Shown here: positions 55,315 to 64,000 of the stretch, piece by piece
Position numbering within the stretch: the first letter of the stretch is position 1
Layout: each line of letters begins with the position of its first letter
Origin: Semisulcospira habei
Lineage: Eukaryota > Mollusca > Gastropoda > Semisulcospiridae
Reading direction: 5' to 3'
Assembly: GCA_036245525.1 (NCBI GenBank)
Contig: BTPG01000001.1
Coordinates: 174,845,402 to 174,909,401, forward strand
DNA length: 64,000 nt
Translations under genes and position numbers: made by a program
Notes under the pieces: model-generated
The model's input: only the letters and a program-made list of their open reading frames with translations
What the model was told of the DNA's origin: nothing
Databases searched by the model: none

Positions 55315-55768
55315 TAGTCGAGCACGAGGCTAGAGTTCACACGACAGAGGTCACAGAAAGTCAAATCACAGACCCAGACCAGTCGAAAAGCTCACACGGC
55401 AGAGTCCACTGAATTCGTAACACTCTAGAAAACGAATAACAGTTCGATGCAAGTCACAAAGACGAAACTAGGCAAAAGTTCACAGTAGATATCGGAAAGT
55501 ACAAGTCTGAAACTGTTGCAAAACAGAGTAAGGCCAAAAACTCGACCATACACAGTCGAGCTAGAAGTGAAACTGCCGGGCTTTCGCCCTATGACGCATG
55601 GCCGGATAGGGTGGTAAGGGGAGGCCACCCGGGCTCCTATGCATGGATCCCCGGTGTCTCCTCCTTCCCAGTTGTGTAGGGGACACAACTTGACTTAGAC
55701 TGAAATCTATAGACTATAGAGTGTATTCCATATAGTAATGCCATCGGTAATGTATTTTGAGAAAACAA

Positions 55769-56189
55769 ATAAGTTTTCATTCTTATTATTCTTATGTCCA
55801 AAGAATCTGAATAAAATAAGCATCCGGACACACTCTAGAGGTAAACACTAGCTCACACTATGAAGGTACATTCATTACACACAAAATCTACTCATGCGTA
55901 CGAACGTAAATCACCAGCAAACCTTGACCCAAGCCTTCCTGGCAGCTCATCAAACTAAGCTAATCCTGATGAGCTGCCACTACCAGGAAAAGATGGATTT
56001 CAATTTGTTTTAAATGTCATGTATTGGTCTGGACCAAATAGATAAGGGTAGTGCCAGATTAGCTTGGCATTTGGGAAGAACAAGCCATTAAAAAATGTGT
56101 TGGTTTGTGATTTTGGACCTTATGGCATACAGGCCATAAGGTCCAAAATCACAAATATACAAATGGAAAAGAAAAAAAGGTAATCTTAC
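55769..56189. other. Intron 2, right remnant; two hairpin-family repeats
   Basis: One arm of the AGCTTGGC family lies at about 56041-56073. A perfect hairpin is at 56106-56153, annotated separately. Confidence 0.55.
56106..56153. repeat. GGACCTTA-type perfect hairpin next to exon 2 donor
   Basis: Two 21-nt perfect arms (TGTGATTTTGGACCTTATGG and complement) around a 6-nt loop. It starts 36 bp downstream of the exon 2 splice donor in transcript direction. Confidence 0.85.
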
Positions 56190-56465
56190 TTGTAACTAGA
56201 TCCTTCATCTTGGGATAGAAGAAATCTGCTCGAAGATGCTTCAGTGGATCATGTTCATCCATGTGCTGAGCAAACTCCAAGTCTTCAACCTCCTTCCCCA
56301 AGCGGGACGCAATAGCAAGAAGTTTCTCTCCAGGGTGGAGGTCAGTGAGAGAGTCTGCAGGGTGAAAACCATCACAGTTTTCTGCAGCTGCTGGTTTGTG
56401 ATGTTTGGCAATTGGGCTGTTGCTGCCATTAGCTACTGCAACTTGCGCCATGCTGTCGGCTAAAT
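56190..56465 (-). CDS. KYNU: Kynureninase exon 2 (first coding exon)
   Basis: Coding starts at ATG 56451-56449 (MAQVAVANGSNSPIAKHH). Before it there is a likely acceptor, TCTCTTAGCAG, at 56466, so a non-coding first exon probably lies upstream; the start could still be further up in frame. The 87 codons end with KLLAIASRLGKEVEDLEFAQ, then MDEHDPLKHLRADFFYPKMK, typical of the kynureninase N-terminus. The donor is GTAAGATT. Kynureninase is a PLP enzyme that cleaves kynurenine and 3-hydroxykynurenine to anthranilates and alanine in tryptophan breakdown and NAD synthesis. The N-terminus is about 30 residues longer than the human one, judged from motif offsets. Confidence 0.94.
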
Positions 56466-56759
56466 CTGCTAAGAGAGTTTGATATAAGAATTGTCTGTCA
56501 AATCTGGGAACACACACACTACTAACTCATTCATATCGACCAGGCTTCTGTCTTATAGTTGCAGACAAGAAGCTGGTCTAAAAAAAGAAGAAGAAGAAAA
56601 AAAAGCTGGTCTGGCACTATCCCAGTTTCCATCCTTATAAAAGGATTGAAGTATCCTCTGCTAAGAAAATCAATGCAAACTATATGGGGTAATGATATTT
56701 CTTTTTGCAAAAAACAAAACAAAAAGAAAACAAAACAAAAAACCCCACAATAACAGTAA
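56466..56759. other. Sequence upstream of exon 2
   Basis: Probably intron 1. A purine-rich (AAG)n stretch lies near 56581-56606 and an A-rich run near 56710-56745. No first exon or promoter could be identified. Confidence 0.4.
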
Positions 56760-57354
56760 TTAATCCATTTAGCCCTGATGCTCTGCAGCAGGAAATGGAC
56801 TGTATCTGGCCATGATAATTCAAGGGTAGTGCCAGATTAGCTTGGCATCTGGCAGTGGCACTATCATGGTCAATCCATCTCCTGCAACTGGTACATAATC
56901 ATGGGCGGTCAGTGGTGCAGTGGTTAAAGCGCCTGCCACCAATGCCAAAGGTGCGAGGTTCGTTACCGGGTTCCGGCGTCGGACTTTTCTCCTCTGGTAA
57001 GTGTCACCGTTAATTCGGGCGGACCGTCGGGGGTTCTTTCTCCGGGTACTCCGGTTCTTCCACCCCCCCCCCCCCCCACCACTTTGGTACCGGTTTCAGG
57101 CCACTTTACAAATTTCAAATACAAGCGATCAAAAATCTCGCCTTTCGTCTGTCTTGTACAGTGTTTGTCTTAAATGGTGTAAATCCGTGTATGTTACGTG
57201 AGTGTGCGTGTTGGGTTTCAGTTCGCAGCGCTTTGAGTTGATTAGCCCAAAAATTGAAAAAAAGCGCCTCTATAATAACGGTATTATTATTATTATTATT
57301 ATAAAGTAACACTTCCAAATTTGGGAAATGCTGCCTTGGGGTTAAATGGGTTAA
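56760..57354. mobile_element. TTAA-flanked foldback element, split by a SINE
   Basis: The left end is TTAATCCATTTAGCCC (from 56760) and the right end GGGGTTAAATGGGTTAA (to 57354), an imperfect inverted pair next to TTAA. It holds an AGCTTGGC-type hairpin (about 56808-56873). SINE copy 3 (56901-57303) is inserted in it; about 190 bp are left without the SINE, near the size of the element at 47796-48010. Confidence 0.7.
56901..57303 (+). mobile_element. tRNA-derived SINE, copy 3
   Basis: The A box is TGGTGCAGTGG and the B box GGTTCGTTACC. The middle has GGGGGTTCTTTCTCCGG and a C-run; the tail is AGCGCCTCTATAATAACGG plus (ATT)n ending near 57302. Confidence 0.85.
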
Positions 57355-59578
57355 CATGTTCTGGTCTGATTCTGGACCTTACCGCTCCAGGCTGTAAGGC
57401 CCAAAATCACAGACCAGCACGATGACAAATGCCAGATAACATATTATACATACACTTACCTATACTAGATAGGCATCAAGCACAACACCTGTCATATTTC
57501 ACATGTACCAGATAGGACCTGCTGTCAAACATGACAGTGACTTAAGCCGGCATCTAGTTTTACTGTGTTGCAATGTTACATAGAGACAAAACAACTGCTA
57601 CCAATCAACCAGAAATATAGATGCAACCTGTTCCAGTCAAAACAGGCCGCAATGTATGCAATGTTTATATTATTGTCTAAGCTAATGTGATTTTAGGGAA
57701 CCCATCGACGGATGATGATGTTTTTATATCACAGGTGGTCGAGGACGACTTACTCTCATCATTCTAATGTACAGTAAAATATGATCATAAGTCGTCTAAG
57801 GCTGGCTGTGGCGTAGACCTGCTTGTCCAGTTTTACCAAAGATATGTAGGATCTTTGTTTTACTAAGAAACTAGATCCGTCTACTCTTAGTTCTAAAAGA
57901 CATTAAACCTCAAAGTAAAAAGTCTAAAATATACCAATCATAATTTTCTCTTGCACTGAATATGTTGTGATAGCAGATGAATGCATAAATGGAAAGAAAA
58001 CAATAGTTACGTGGTACAAAACAAATGACAAATACCGACTTTTGCAGAGCACCTTAGCTCGGAAAGGCAACGTGAGGTCAACAACGACATTCACCTTCGT
58101 AAAGTCGCAAAGTTCCCGAGCAAGTTTCTCTTATATTTACGTATAAATAACACATTAATATAGTGGGAAATATTACTATGGCCTTTAGAGTTGTGATTAT
58201 ATTAAAGAGATGTGTACAGACGCTCGTTTATAAGTGTTGAGCAACAACCGTGCACTAGAATGTCCAAACAACCAGTATGGCGGGCCGGGACGCCAAAATA
58301 TCTATCAGTGGCTCCCGTTGATAGTGCTTCCATCATGCACTAATACACCAAGTTGTGTGAGTATATTGAAGATTTTTGGTAGTTTCATTCGACGGCGTAT
58401 TTTTAAAAGTAGTTACAGAAGTTGTTTGCTGTTGAGGACATCGGGGTTGACAATAACAGCCGTTGCCTTTTTTCAAAGGATACCCCAACCCCAGCTGAAG
58501 CACGAAGTGTTTGGCCGGTATTAGGGGATTAGGTCGTTAGATGGCTTGGCATGGTACATGGGTGGAATAAGCCGTTCACGTGCGTGAGTAAATATGCCTG
58601 ATGCTACAGACCCTCAGGTGGCCATATCCTTAATAGAGATCGAGAGCGAATCTTGGAAAGGATGGTAGGGGAGAGGTGAGGGGGGGGGGGGGGGGGAGGG
58701 ATGCTGTATCAAAAGTTGCTTTGTTGGAGTGTGGGACCTCTCCCCCCCCCACCTCACCCCCACCTCCTCCCCCCCACCTCATCCCCCTCCCCCCACCTCC
58801 TCCCCCCCCCCCCAAGCTCGTAGACCAAGTGCATAACAAGGCAGCGAATAGGATGCTCATCGGTCATCGGTCATTGACGCATACAAATTTGAAATGACGC
58901 ATTGCTCCGTCAGTGAGCCGGTCATATGACTTATTCATTTTTTAAACAATCACTGAGACCCGCAGTCCTCAATGAACAGAGTGCATCCTAGATTAGGGAG
59001 GCGGGAGGCCAGCTGCCAACAGTGATGGGTGACACTTGCCCCCTGTCTCGAGCAAATGTAAACAATACTGCACTGCAAGCATTGGCCCTGACTAGGTACA
59101 CGGTCCAATATGATGCAAAACGCCTTCCGCCTGTAAGAGGCAAACATCTTCATCAGTCCCCACGGCTGCATTAACTCTAGTCTAAAGTCTCCTTTGTTGG
59201 TCTCATTGACGCTGATTTTGATCCTCGGAGTCGGTATGAGGGTGCGGCAGCGGACTGGGTCTAGGAGATGTCTGTAGCCAGGTTTTGTTTTTCACGCAGT
59301 TCAGCAGTTCACGTATTCATAATAGACGTCTAGAAGCAAAGGAAATGGCTTAACTGTTGTCAGTGCTGCCGGTTCGTAATTTTTGCACAGATATGCGTAT
59401 TTTTACATGATGTCCAAAATGTTGTAATGTAAGATGTTGCAATTGATGTACCAGTGGTCTCTCGTGCTCACACATATAACCTTCGTTCTTATTTCATGGT
59501 TACACAATCAGTAACTCAATCTTTCTTTGTTCGCATCTTGTAGTTGAAGTCCACATCATGTAATTAGTTGTACACTGA
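57355..59578. other. Stretch without a recognised gene; hairpin and G/C-tract stem
   Basis: A GGACCTTA-type hairpin is at about 57362-57416. At 58669-58815 a G-run block (GGTGAGGGGG...) is followed by long CCCCACCTCC repeats, a potential stem. A block with GGTCATATGACTTATT (about 58924-58939) recurs at about 62440-62455. The area could hold the KYNU promoter and first exon, but I see no decisive signal. Confidence 0.4.
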
Positions 59579-61603
59579 TAGTCCATAAGCTAGAAGGATC
59601 TACCGTGCACCCCCCTCCCCCCCCCCCCCCCAGTACTCAATAAGATGGGTTTCAAAGTGTACCTTAGTATGTCATCCTGAGATGTTTAAGCCATGTTCCC
59701 CCGAAAATCCTTAGGAACACACCAGAGATATAGCCGATGGTGCAAGGGTACCCCCATTCACGCTCTTTGCGGTTGCTAAAATGAGGTTGAGAAACATTTT
59801 CCTCTAAATAAATCAGAGTTCATTCGAAAAGCCCAAATCAGACACTATTATGTTAAGGCACACCTTCTGCGCCCTCTGCAAAAAAAAACAACAAAAAAAC
59901 AGAATAAAAAAAATATTGAATCTCTGGCTCACAGTGAAGGTATGTGTGCACCCAGTAAACAGCCATTTCCGCAAAAAAGACAAAAATAATGTATCAGATG
60001 CCTTCAGACATTTTTTTTATAGCACTGGCAGTCTATTTTCAGGCTTACATCATTAAAACAGGATGTCACAATTATTATAAACTTAACTAGGTGATTCTAT
60101 GATCACTGTGAGTGCCACAGTGGCTGATTTTGTATCCCTACCCCAAAGTTGTAAAAATAAACAAAATTAATTAGAAAAAATTACTAAATTTATTCCATTT
60201 CATTTTGACCTCTCCTTACCTATTAAGTTTCAATAATGTGAGCGTAAAGTGCAAGAAAATAAGGAAAGTCAGCATCCTTTACAGTAAATTCATGATGAAT
60301 GATAGCTTTTTCCCATTTAAAATTGCTGAATTGGGGAACATACGTTGTTTCTGATGCCCTCACAAATTCTTTATACAACTGATAGGTCTTTCTTAGGATT
60401 TATTGTTTAGGATAGAGTACCACAGTTACTCCCAACCTTATTTTATGATGCTGTGATGCATTTAGGGGCCACAGTGGCTAAATCTGCTGCCCTACCCCAT
60501 TTTACCAGTACACAAAAGAACGCAAAATGACCATAACAATTGCTTATGTCATACTCCTCTGTTTAAATATTTTTGTTGCCAGTTTTCATAACAAATTATG
60601 CATAATGAGCATAACAATTTGTGATCATTTCATTAATTTCAATGTGACCCAGACCCCACCCGGGTCTGCCTTGGGGGACTTGGGTGGGGTTAGGTATTTT
60701 TTAGTTCCCAGGGTCACCCTGGTCAGCCCCACAGGGTGGGTTTTTCTCTCTATTCTGGGGCATGTGTTTCTGTCTACCCTTTGTCCATTCACCTGTATTT
60801 GCCTTTTTAAAACTCTCCCTACTGTCTGCACTGCCTGTAGCTCTTGATATTGGATGTGTGTTGCTAAATGGTCTTAGCTTTATTTAGGCCCCATGTTGTA
60901 GGTTTATTTAACGTATTTGACCGGCTGGCGACATACATTCAATTTTCTGTTTAGTTTTTTTTTCACAAGCAGTGCAGGCACGTCCTGAGAAAGCCTTGTT
61001 GCTGTCGGGACGTTAAGCAATGTACAATCAATTGAATGTGACCCATCAATTTAATTGTAACTATTTTTAAGTGGCTGGTCTTTTAGGTGATATTTTACCT
61101 AGCATAAGGCGGGTCTAGTAAGGTATCCCCTTTTCTTTTCCATTAATTTTATCTAGAAATGTGTAAATATGAATATGTATAATAAGTTTCATGTTTCCTA
61201 ACAGCCTAAACAATGTTATCAAAATACTTAGTTTCCACATGTCCACCACGAGATCATCACTTCCACCTCCATTTTTTGCCTTCTTTTTCTGCAACGTTCA
61301 ATTACTTAATGACCATCTTTAAATCTTATATTGTTCTGGCTGCCAATGAGTGAGCTGTCAAGAGGTCGGCAGCAGGAAAATGTTTCTCAACCTCATTTTA
61401 GCATCCACGAAGAGCATGAACGGGGTACCCTTGCGCCATCGGCTATATCTCTGGTGTGTTCCTAAGGATTTTCAGGGAACATGGCTTAAACATCTCAGGA
61501 CATACTAAGGTACACTTTGAAACCCATTTTATTGAGTACTGGGGGGGGGGGGGGGGGGGGGGGGGAGGTGGGTGCACGGTAAACTCTGCTAGCTTATGGA
61601 CTA
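59579..61603. mobile_element. 2-kb DNA transposon with about 230-bp inverted ends
   Basis: The left end TAGTCCATAAGCTAG at 59579 is matched in reverse complement at 61589-61603. The match continues inward for about 230 bp through a C/G run, GTACTCAATAAGATGGGTTT, GGAACACACCAGAGATATAG and GAGGTTGAGAAACATTTTCC. TGA precedes the left and follows the right end, a possible 3-bp duplication. The internal part has no convincing frame, so it is non-autonomous. A 384-bp retroposon sits inside. Confidence 0.8.
60651..61034 (+). mobile_element. 384-bp CAAT-tailed retroposon, copy in the long-TIR element
   Basis: Flanked by the 10-bp direct repeat AATGTGACCC (60641-60650 and 61035-61044). It starts AGACCCCACCCGGGTCTGCC and ends GTCGGGACGTTAAGCAATG, TACAATCAATTG. 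It is highly similar to the copy at 33871-34254. Confidence 0.88.
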
Positions 61604-62589
61604 TGACAACCACATGAATCTGTTCTTGCTTTGTTGTTTTCTAGGAGAGAGTGGGGGTGTCTATCTATGACAATTTGACAAAAATGTGTTGTGGTTGGTG
61701 TCCTGGATACTAAAGCTTGAATCAGTACTGCCAGAAAACTGGCTCTTGTTGCTGAGAACCATTGTGCTCTTCACTGTAGCACAGTAATTCAGTGCTTGCA
61801 CACATGTTTACTGAAAAAAGCATATTATATGTAATGTTAGTCATTGAAACGCAAACCTGATTACATTAGATTGCAAAATAGCAAAAACTAAATAAAAATC
61901 CGAAATTGCCAAATATACTTGCGTTTGGTATTGTATACACCAAGTATAACACCTATAGTTGGCTGAGTGATGAATGTAACCAGTGCAAGAGTGAGTTTCT
62001 AAAGTCTGCAAGAGGCATAGACGTTCAAAAGTCCTCACCACCTAAGGGTCGTTATGAGAATCTATGCATATTGCTCGAGATTTTATCTGATAGTGTTACT
62101 CAAACTGAGGAAGTAGATGCGGACTAAGTAACGATTATAATCCACATCTGCAAGAGGCACAGATCCTCATGAGTCGCCTCTGCCCGCGGGTTCATGAAAA
62201 TCTACGCCTCTGACTGGTTCCATTCATGCTCATGTTTCTCAAATTGAGTCTAACTTAAAACAGCCATGACTGTAACCAAATGGCAGGCAAGCACCGCAAA
62301 AACATAAACAGTGAGAGAGTCTGCCGGCCAAGTTACCAAGATGTGTTGACAAGTTTGACATCGAAAATGCCGAAAAAATATTTTTTTTTATTTTGACTTA
62401 TGGATTTTCAAAATGACCTATTGATTTTATGTTCCTCCGGTCATATGACTTATTGACTGCAAAACTCAACCTAATCACTGACAAGGAACAGCGTTTGGAG
62501 TCCCTGCTATGTTAAAAAAGCATAAGAGTCATGGCACAGCGATAAACTACAAAAATATTAAAAAAGAAAGGAAGGAACCAGAAAAGTTC
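61604..62589. other. Stretch without a recognised gene; decayed hairpins
   Basis: Decayed arms of the GCAAGAGGCATAGA / TCTATGCCTC type lie near 62005-62075 and 62145-62215. The block around 62380-62470 is shared with 58880-58940. No coding sequence supported. Confidence 0.4.
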
Positions 62590-63520
62590 AGACTTCTCAG
62601 ACAGTGCAGAAAATCGAGTTGTGCTGCCAAGAAATCATGTCCTGGATGTCGACCAACATGCTGAAGTTAAATGATGATAAGACTGAGACAATTATGTGTG
62701 GACCCAAGAACAAACTGGGTGTGGAATCTCTTGATGCCATCTGTGTTGGTGAGTCTCTCATCCCTTTCTCCAAGACTGTCAGAGATCTTGGTGTCTTTGT
62801 CGATACCAGTCTTACCATGGAAGACCATATCAGTGCTGTTGTCAGGGGATGCTACTTCCATCTTCGCTCCCTTGGGAAACTACGACCTGCCCTGACAGCC
62901 AAAGCTGCAAATACTATCGCCGTTGCCCTTGTCATATCCAGACTGGACTTCTGTAACAGCTGTCTTTGGGGTCTGCCAGAGCAACAACTCAGACATCTTC
63001 AACTGGTTCAGAACACTGCCGCCAGAATTGTCACAAGAACCAAAAGAAGGGAGCATATCACACCAGTCTTTAAGTAGTTTCACTGGCTTCCAGTCAAGCA
63101 AAGAATTGATCACAAGATTCTCACTTTGTGCCACAAGTCTATAAATGACCCAGACTCACCAGAGTGCCTCCAGAAAATAGTCCCACGCCATAACCCTCCA
63201 AGGCAGCTCCGTTCTGCTGTCCGGTTCAAACTCTGCACCCCAAGTGTTGAAAGCCACACAAAGAAGCAACTTGGTTTCCGGGCATCTTCACACTGTGGAC
63301 CCAGACTGTGGAATGGACTACCACAATCCTTGAGGGACATTGACTGCATTGGCACCTTCAGGAGGTACCTGAAAACCCAACTGTTTCTTGACTTTTTATT
63401 CTAGGACTACTGTGCACCAGAAGTTGCATGTGTGTGTGGGTTTTTTTGGGTTTTTTTGCGCCCTGAACATGCTGCTAGCATGGAGTGGTTGCGCATTACC
63501 AGTGGACATCATCATCATCA
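62590..63520 (+). mobile_element. 5'-truncated LINE (CR1/L2-like), C-terminal half of reverse transcriptase
   Basis: The frame from about 62604 reads MSWMSTNMLKLNDDKTETIM, VRDLGVFVDTSLTMEDHI, SRLDFCNSCLWGLPEQQL and LQLVQNTAARIVTRTKRREH, to a TAG at 63075. The same frame then continues with FHWLPVKQRIDHKILTLCHK and CGPRLWNGLPQSLRDIDC to a stop near 63404. So one nonsense codon breaks it. The motif order is typical of CR1/L2-type LINEs after the catalytic FADD box, which is missing through 5' truncation. The 3' end has a (CAT)n tail at about 63509-63519. It differs from the LINE at 7731-8450. Confidence 0.85.
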
Positions 63521-64000
63521 AAGCAACCTACCTGGTCCTCCTATGCCACCATAAACTCATGTAGAAGGTTCTAGTCAATGCACAAGCCACTGTTAGGTAC
63601 TGTGATGTGAACGATTTCAGACCACGATTTTGTCCACAAGAAATTGAAGAATTTGGGATAAATAAATTCCACACCATTAGCATATAATGATGGTAGCAAG
63701 AAAACATTTACAAAACTTGACAGCAAGATGACTTCATATATTCTTGTGCATAATTATTTTGACGCCTCATTCTTACTAAATATGAAAACACTGTATTCCT
63801 TGAGAAGGCTCTTAACGGGAAGAAAAAGAAAAATACTAAGTAATTCTGCACCACCATCTAATACTTTTACCAAGACAAATCTGCGGCAGAGATAAAAGCA
63901 TTACGTGTTCCAAAATGGCAATTTTTTTCTGGTCTAACGATGAAAACAACCTACCCCACGCAACGGATCCACTCTAATTCCATTGGAATGGTTAACTGGA
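63521..64000. other. Stretch without a recognised feature
   Basis: AT-rich sequence; I see no gene or repeat. Confidence 0.4.

Larger units (their letters stand above)
48848..55768 (-). mobile_element. DIRS-5: full-size DIRS element in KYNU intron 2
   Basis: The left end starts ATGAATTTTTTTC at 48848 and the right end stops at GAGAAAACAA (55768). Subterminal repeats match in inverse (GGAATACACTCTATAGCCTA and its complement). The internal complementary region is at 49111-49200. A 433-bp MITE has landed right beside it. Without the MITE the element is 6.49 kb, practically the size of DIRS-3. On the minus strand it has gag (about 55314-52950), reverse transcriptase and RNase H (52917-51050) and recombinase (51000-49743), each with breaks. 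It is in the same direction as the gene. Confidence 0.92.

Noticed and set aside
61906..62127. Possible small gene or KYNU upstream exon
   Set aside because: It overlaps a decayed hairpin repeat (GCAAGAGGCATAGA type) also found elsewhere in the window; no splice signals fit.

Overview
This is a eukaryotic (animal) window: one intron-rich host gene on the minus strand, buried in nested transposable elements. The mix (DIRS-type retrotransposons, a Maverick/Polinton, a Penelope element, several LINEs, a tRNA-derived SINE, TTAA-flanked foldback elements, long dinucleotide and poly-G tracts) points to a marine invertebrate. I favour a mollusc, probably a gastropod, but no sequence feature proves that.

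Host gene. Six exons of kynureninase (KYNU) can be read on the minus strand at 56190-56465, 48334-48454, 47369-47451, 30415-30476, 16202-16273 and 10715-10789. All have GT/AG borders and the reading phase is kept across every junction. They give residues 1 to about 225, including the PLP-binding MNGLT and FPSD motifs. The later exons, with the catalytic lysine, must lie to the left of the window. The host DNA itself is small: the introns are mostly mobile DNA.

Intron content. Intron 2 (between 56.2 and 48.5 kb) holds DIRS-5 (48848-55768), which carries a TA-flanked MITE. Intron 3 holds a TTAA-flanked palindromic element (47796-48010). Intron 4 holds DIRS-4 (30789-47112), which was itself hit by a 1.5-kb DNA transposon (30941-32466) and by a 9.7-kb Maverick/Polinton (32679-42413). 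The Maverick in turn carries a 384-bp retroposon inside its DNA polymerase and a near-complete 3.9-kb LINE. Intron 5 holds a small TTAA element split by DIRS-2 (16786-30150), which carries a SINE and a complete antisense copy, DIRS-3 (22897-29324). Intron 6 holds DIRS-1 (11526-16170). The four outer DIRS copies are all in the same direction as the gene.

DIRS family. All five copies have inverted terminal repeats ending in a conserved CCGATGGCATTACT-type block, and an internal complementary region of about 90 bp that reproduces the joined ends. DIRS-3 keeps one uninterrupted 1088-codon frame with reverse transcriptase, RNase H and tyrosine recombinase; its gag region is broken.

Flanks. The left flank (1-10.7 kb) has LINE fragments, a 1.08-kb piggyBac-type deletion derivative, one SINE, one copy of the CAAT-tailed retroposon, a Penelope remnant and microsatellites. 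The right flank (56.5-64 kb, upstream of the first coding exon) has a TTAA element with a SINE inside, a 2-kb element with about 230-bp inverted ends, another copy of the CAAT-tailed retroposon and a LINE 3' end. No rRNA, CRISPR or bacterial-type operon was seen.
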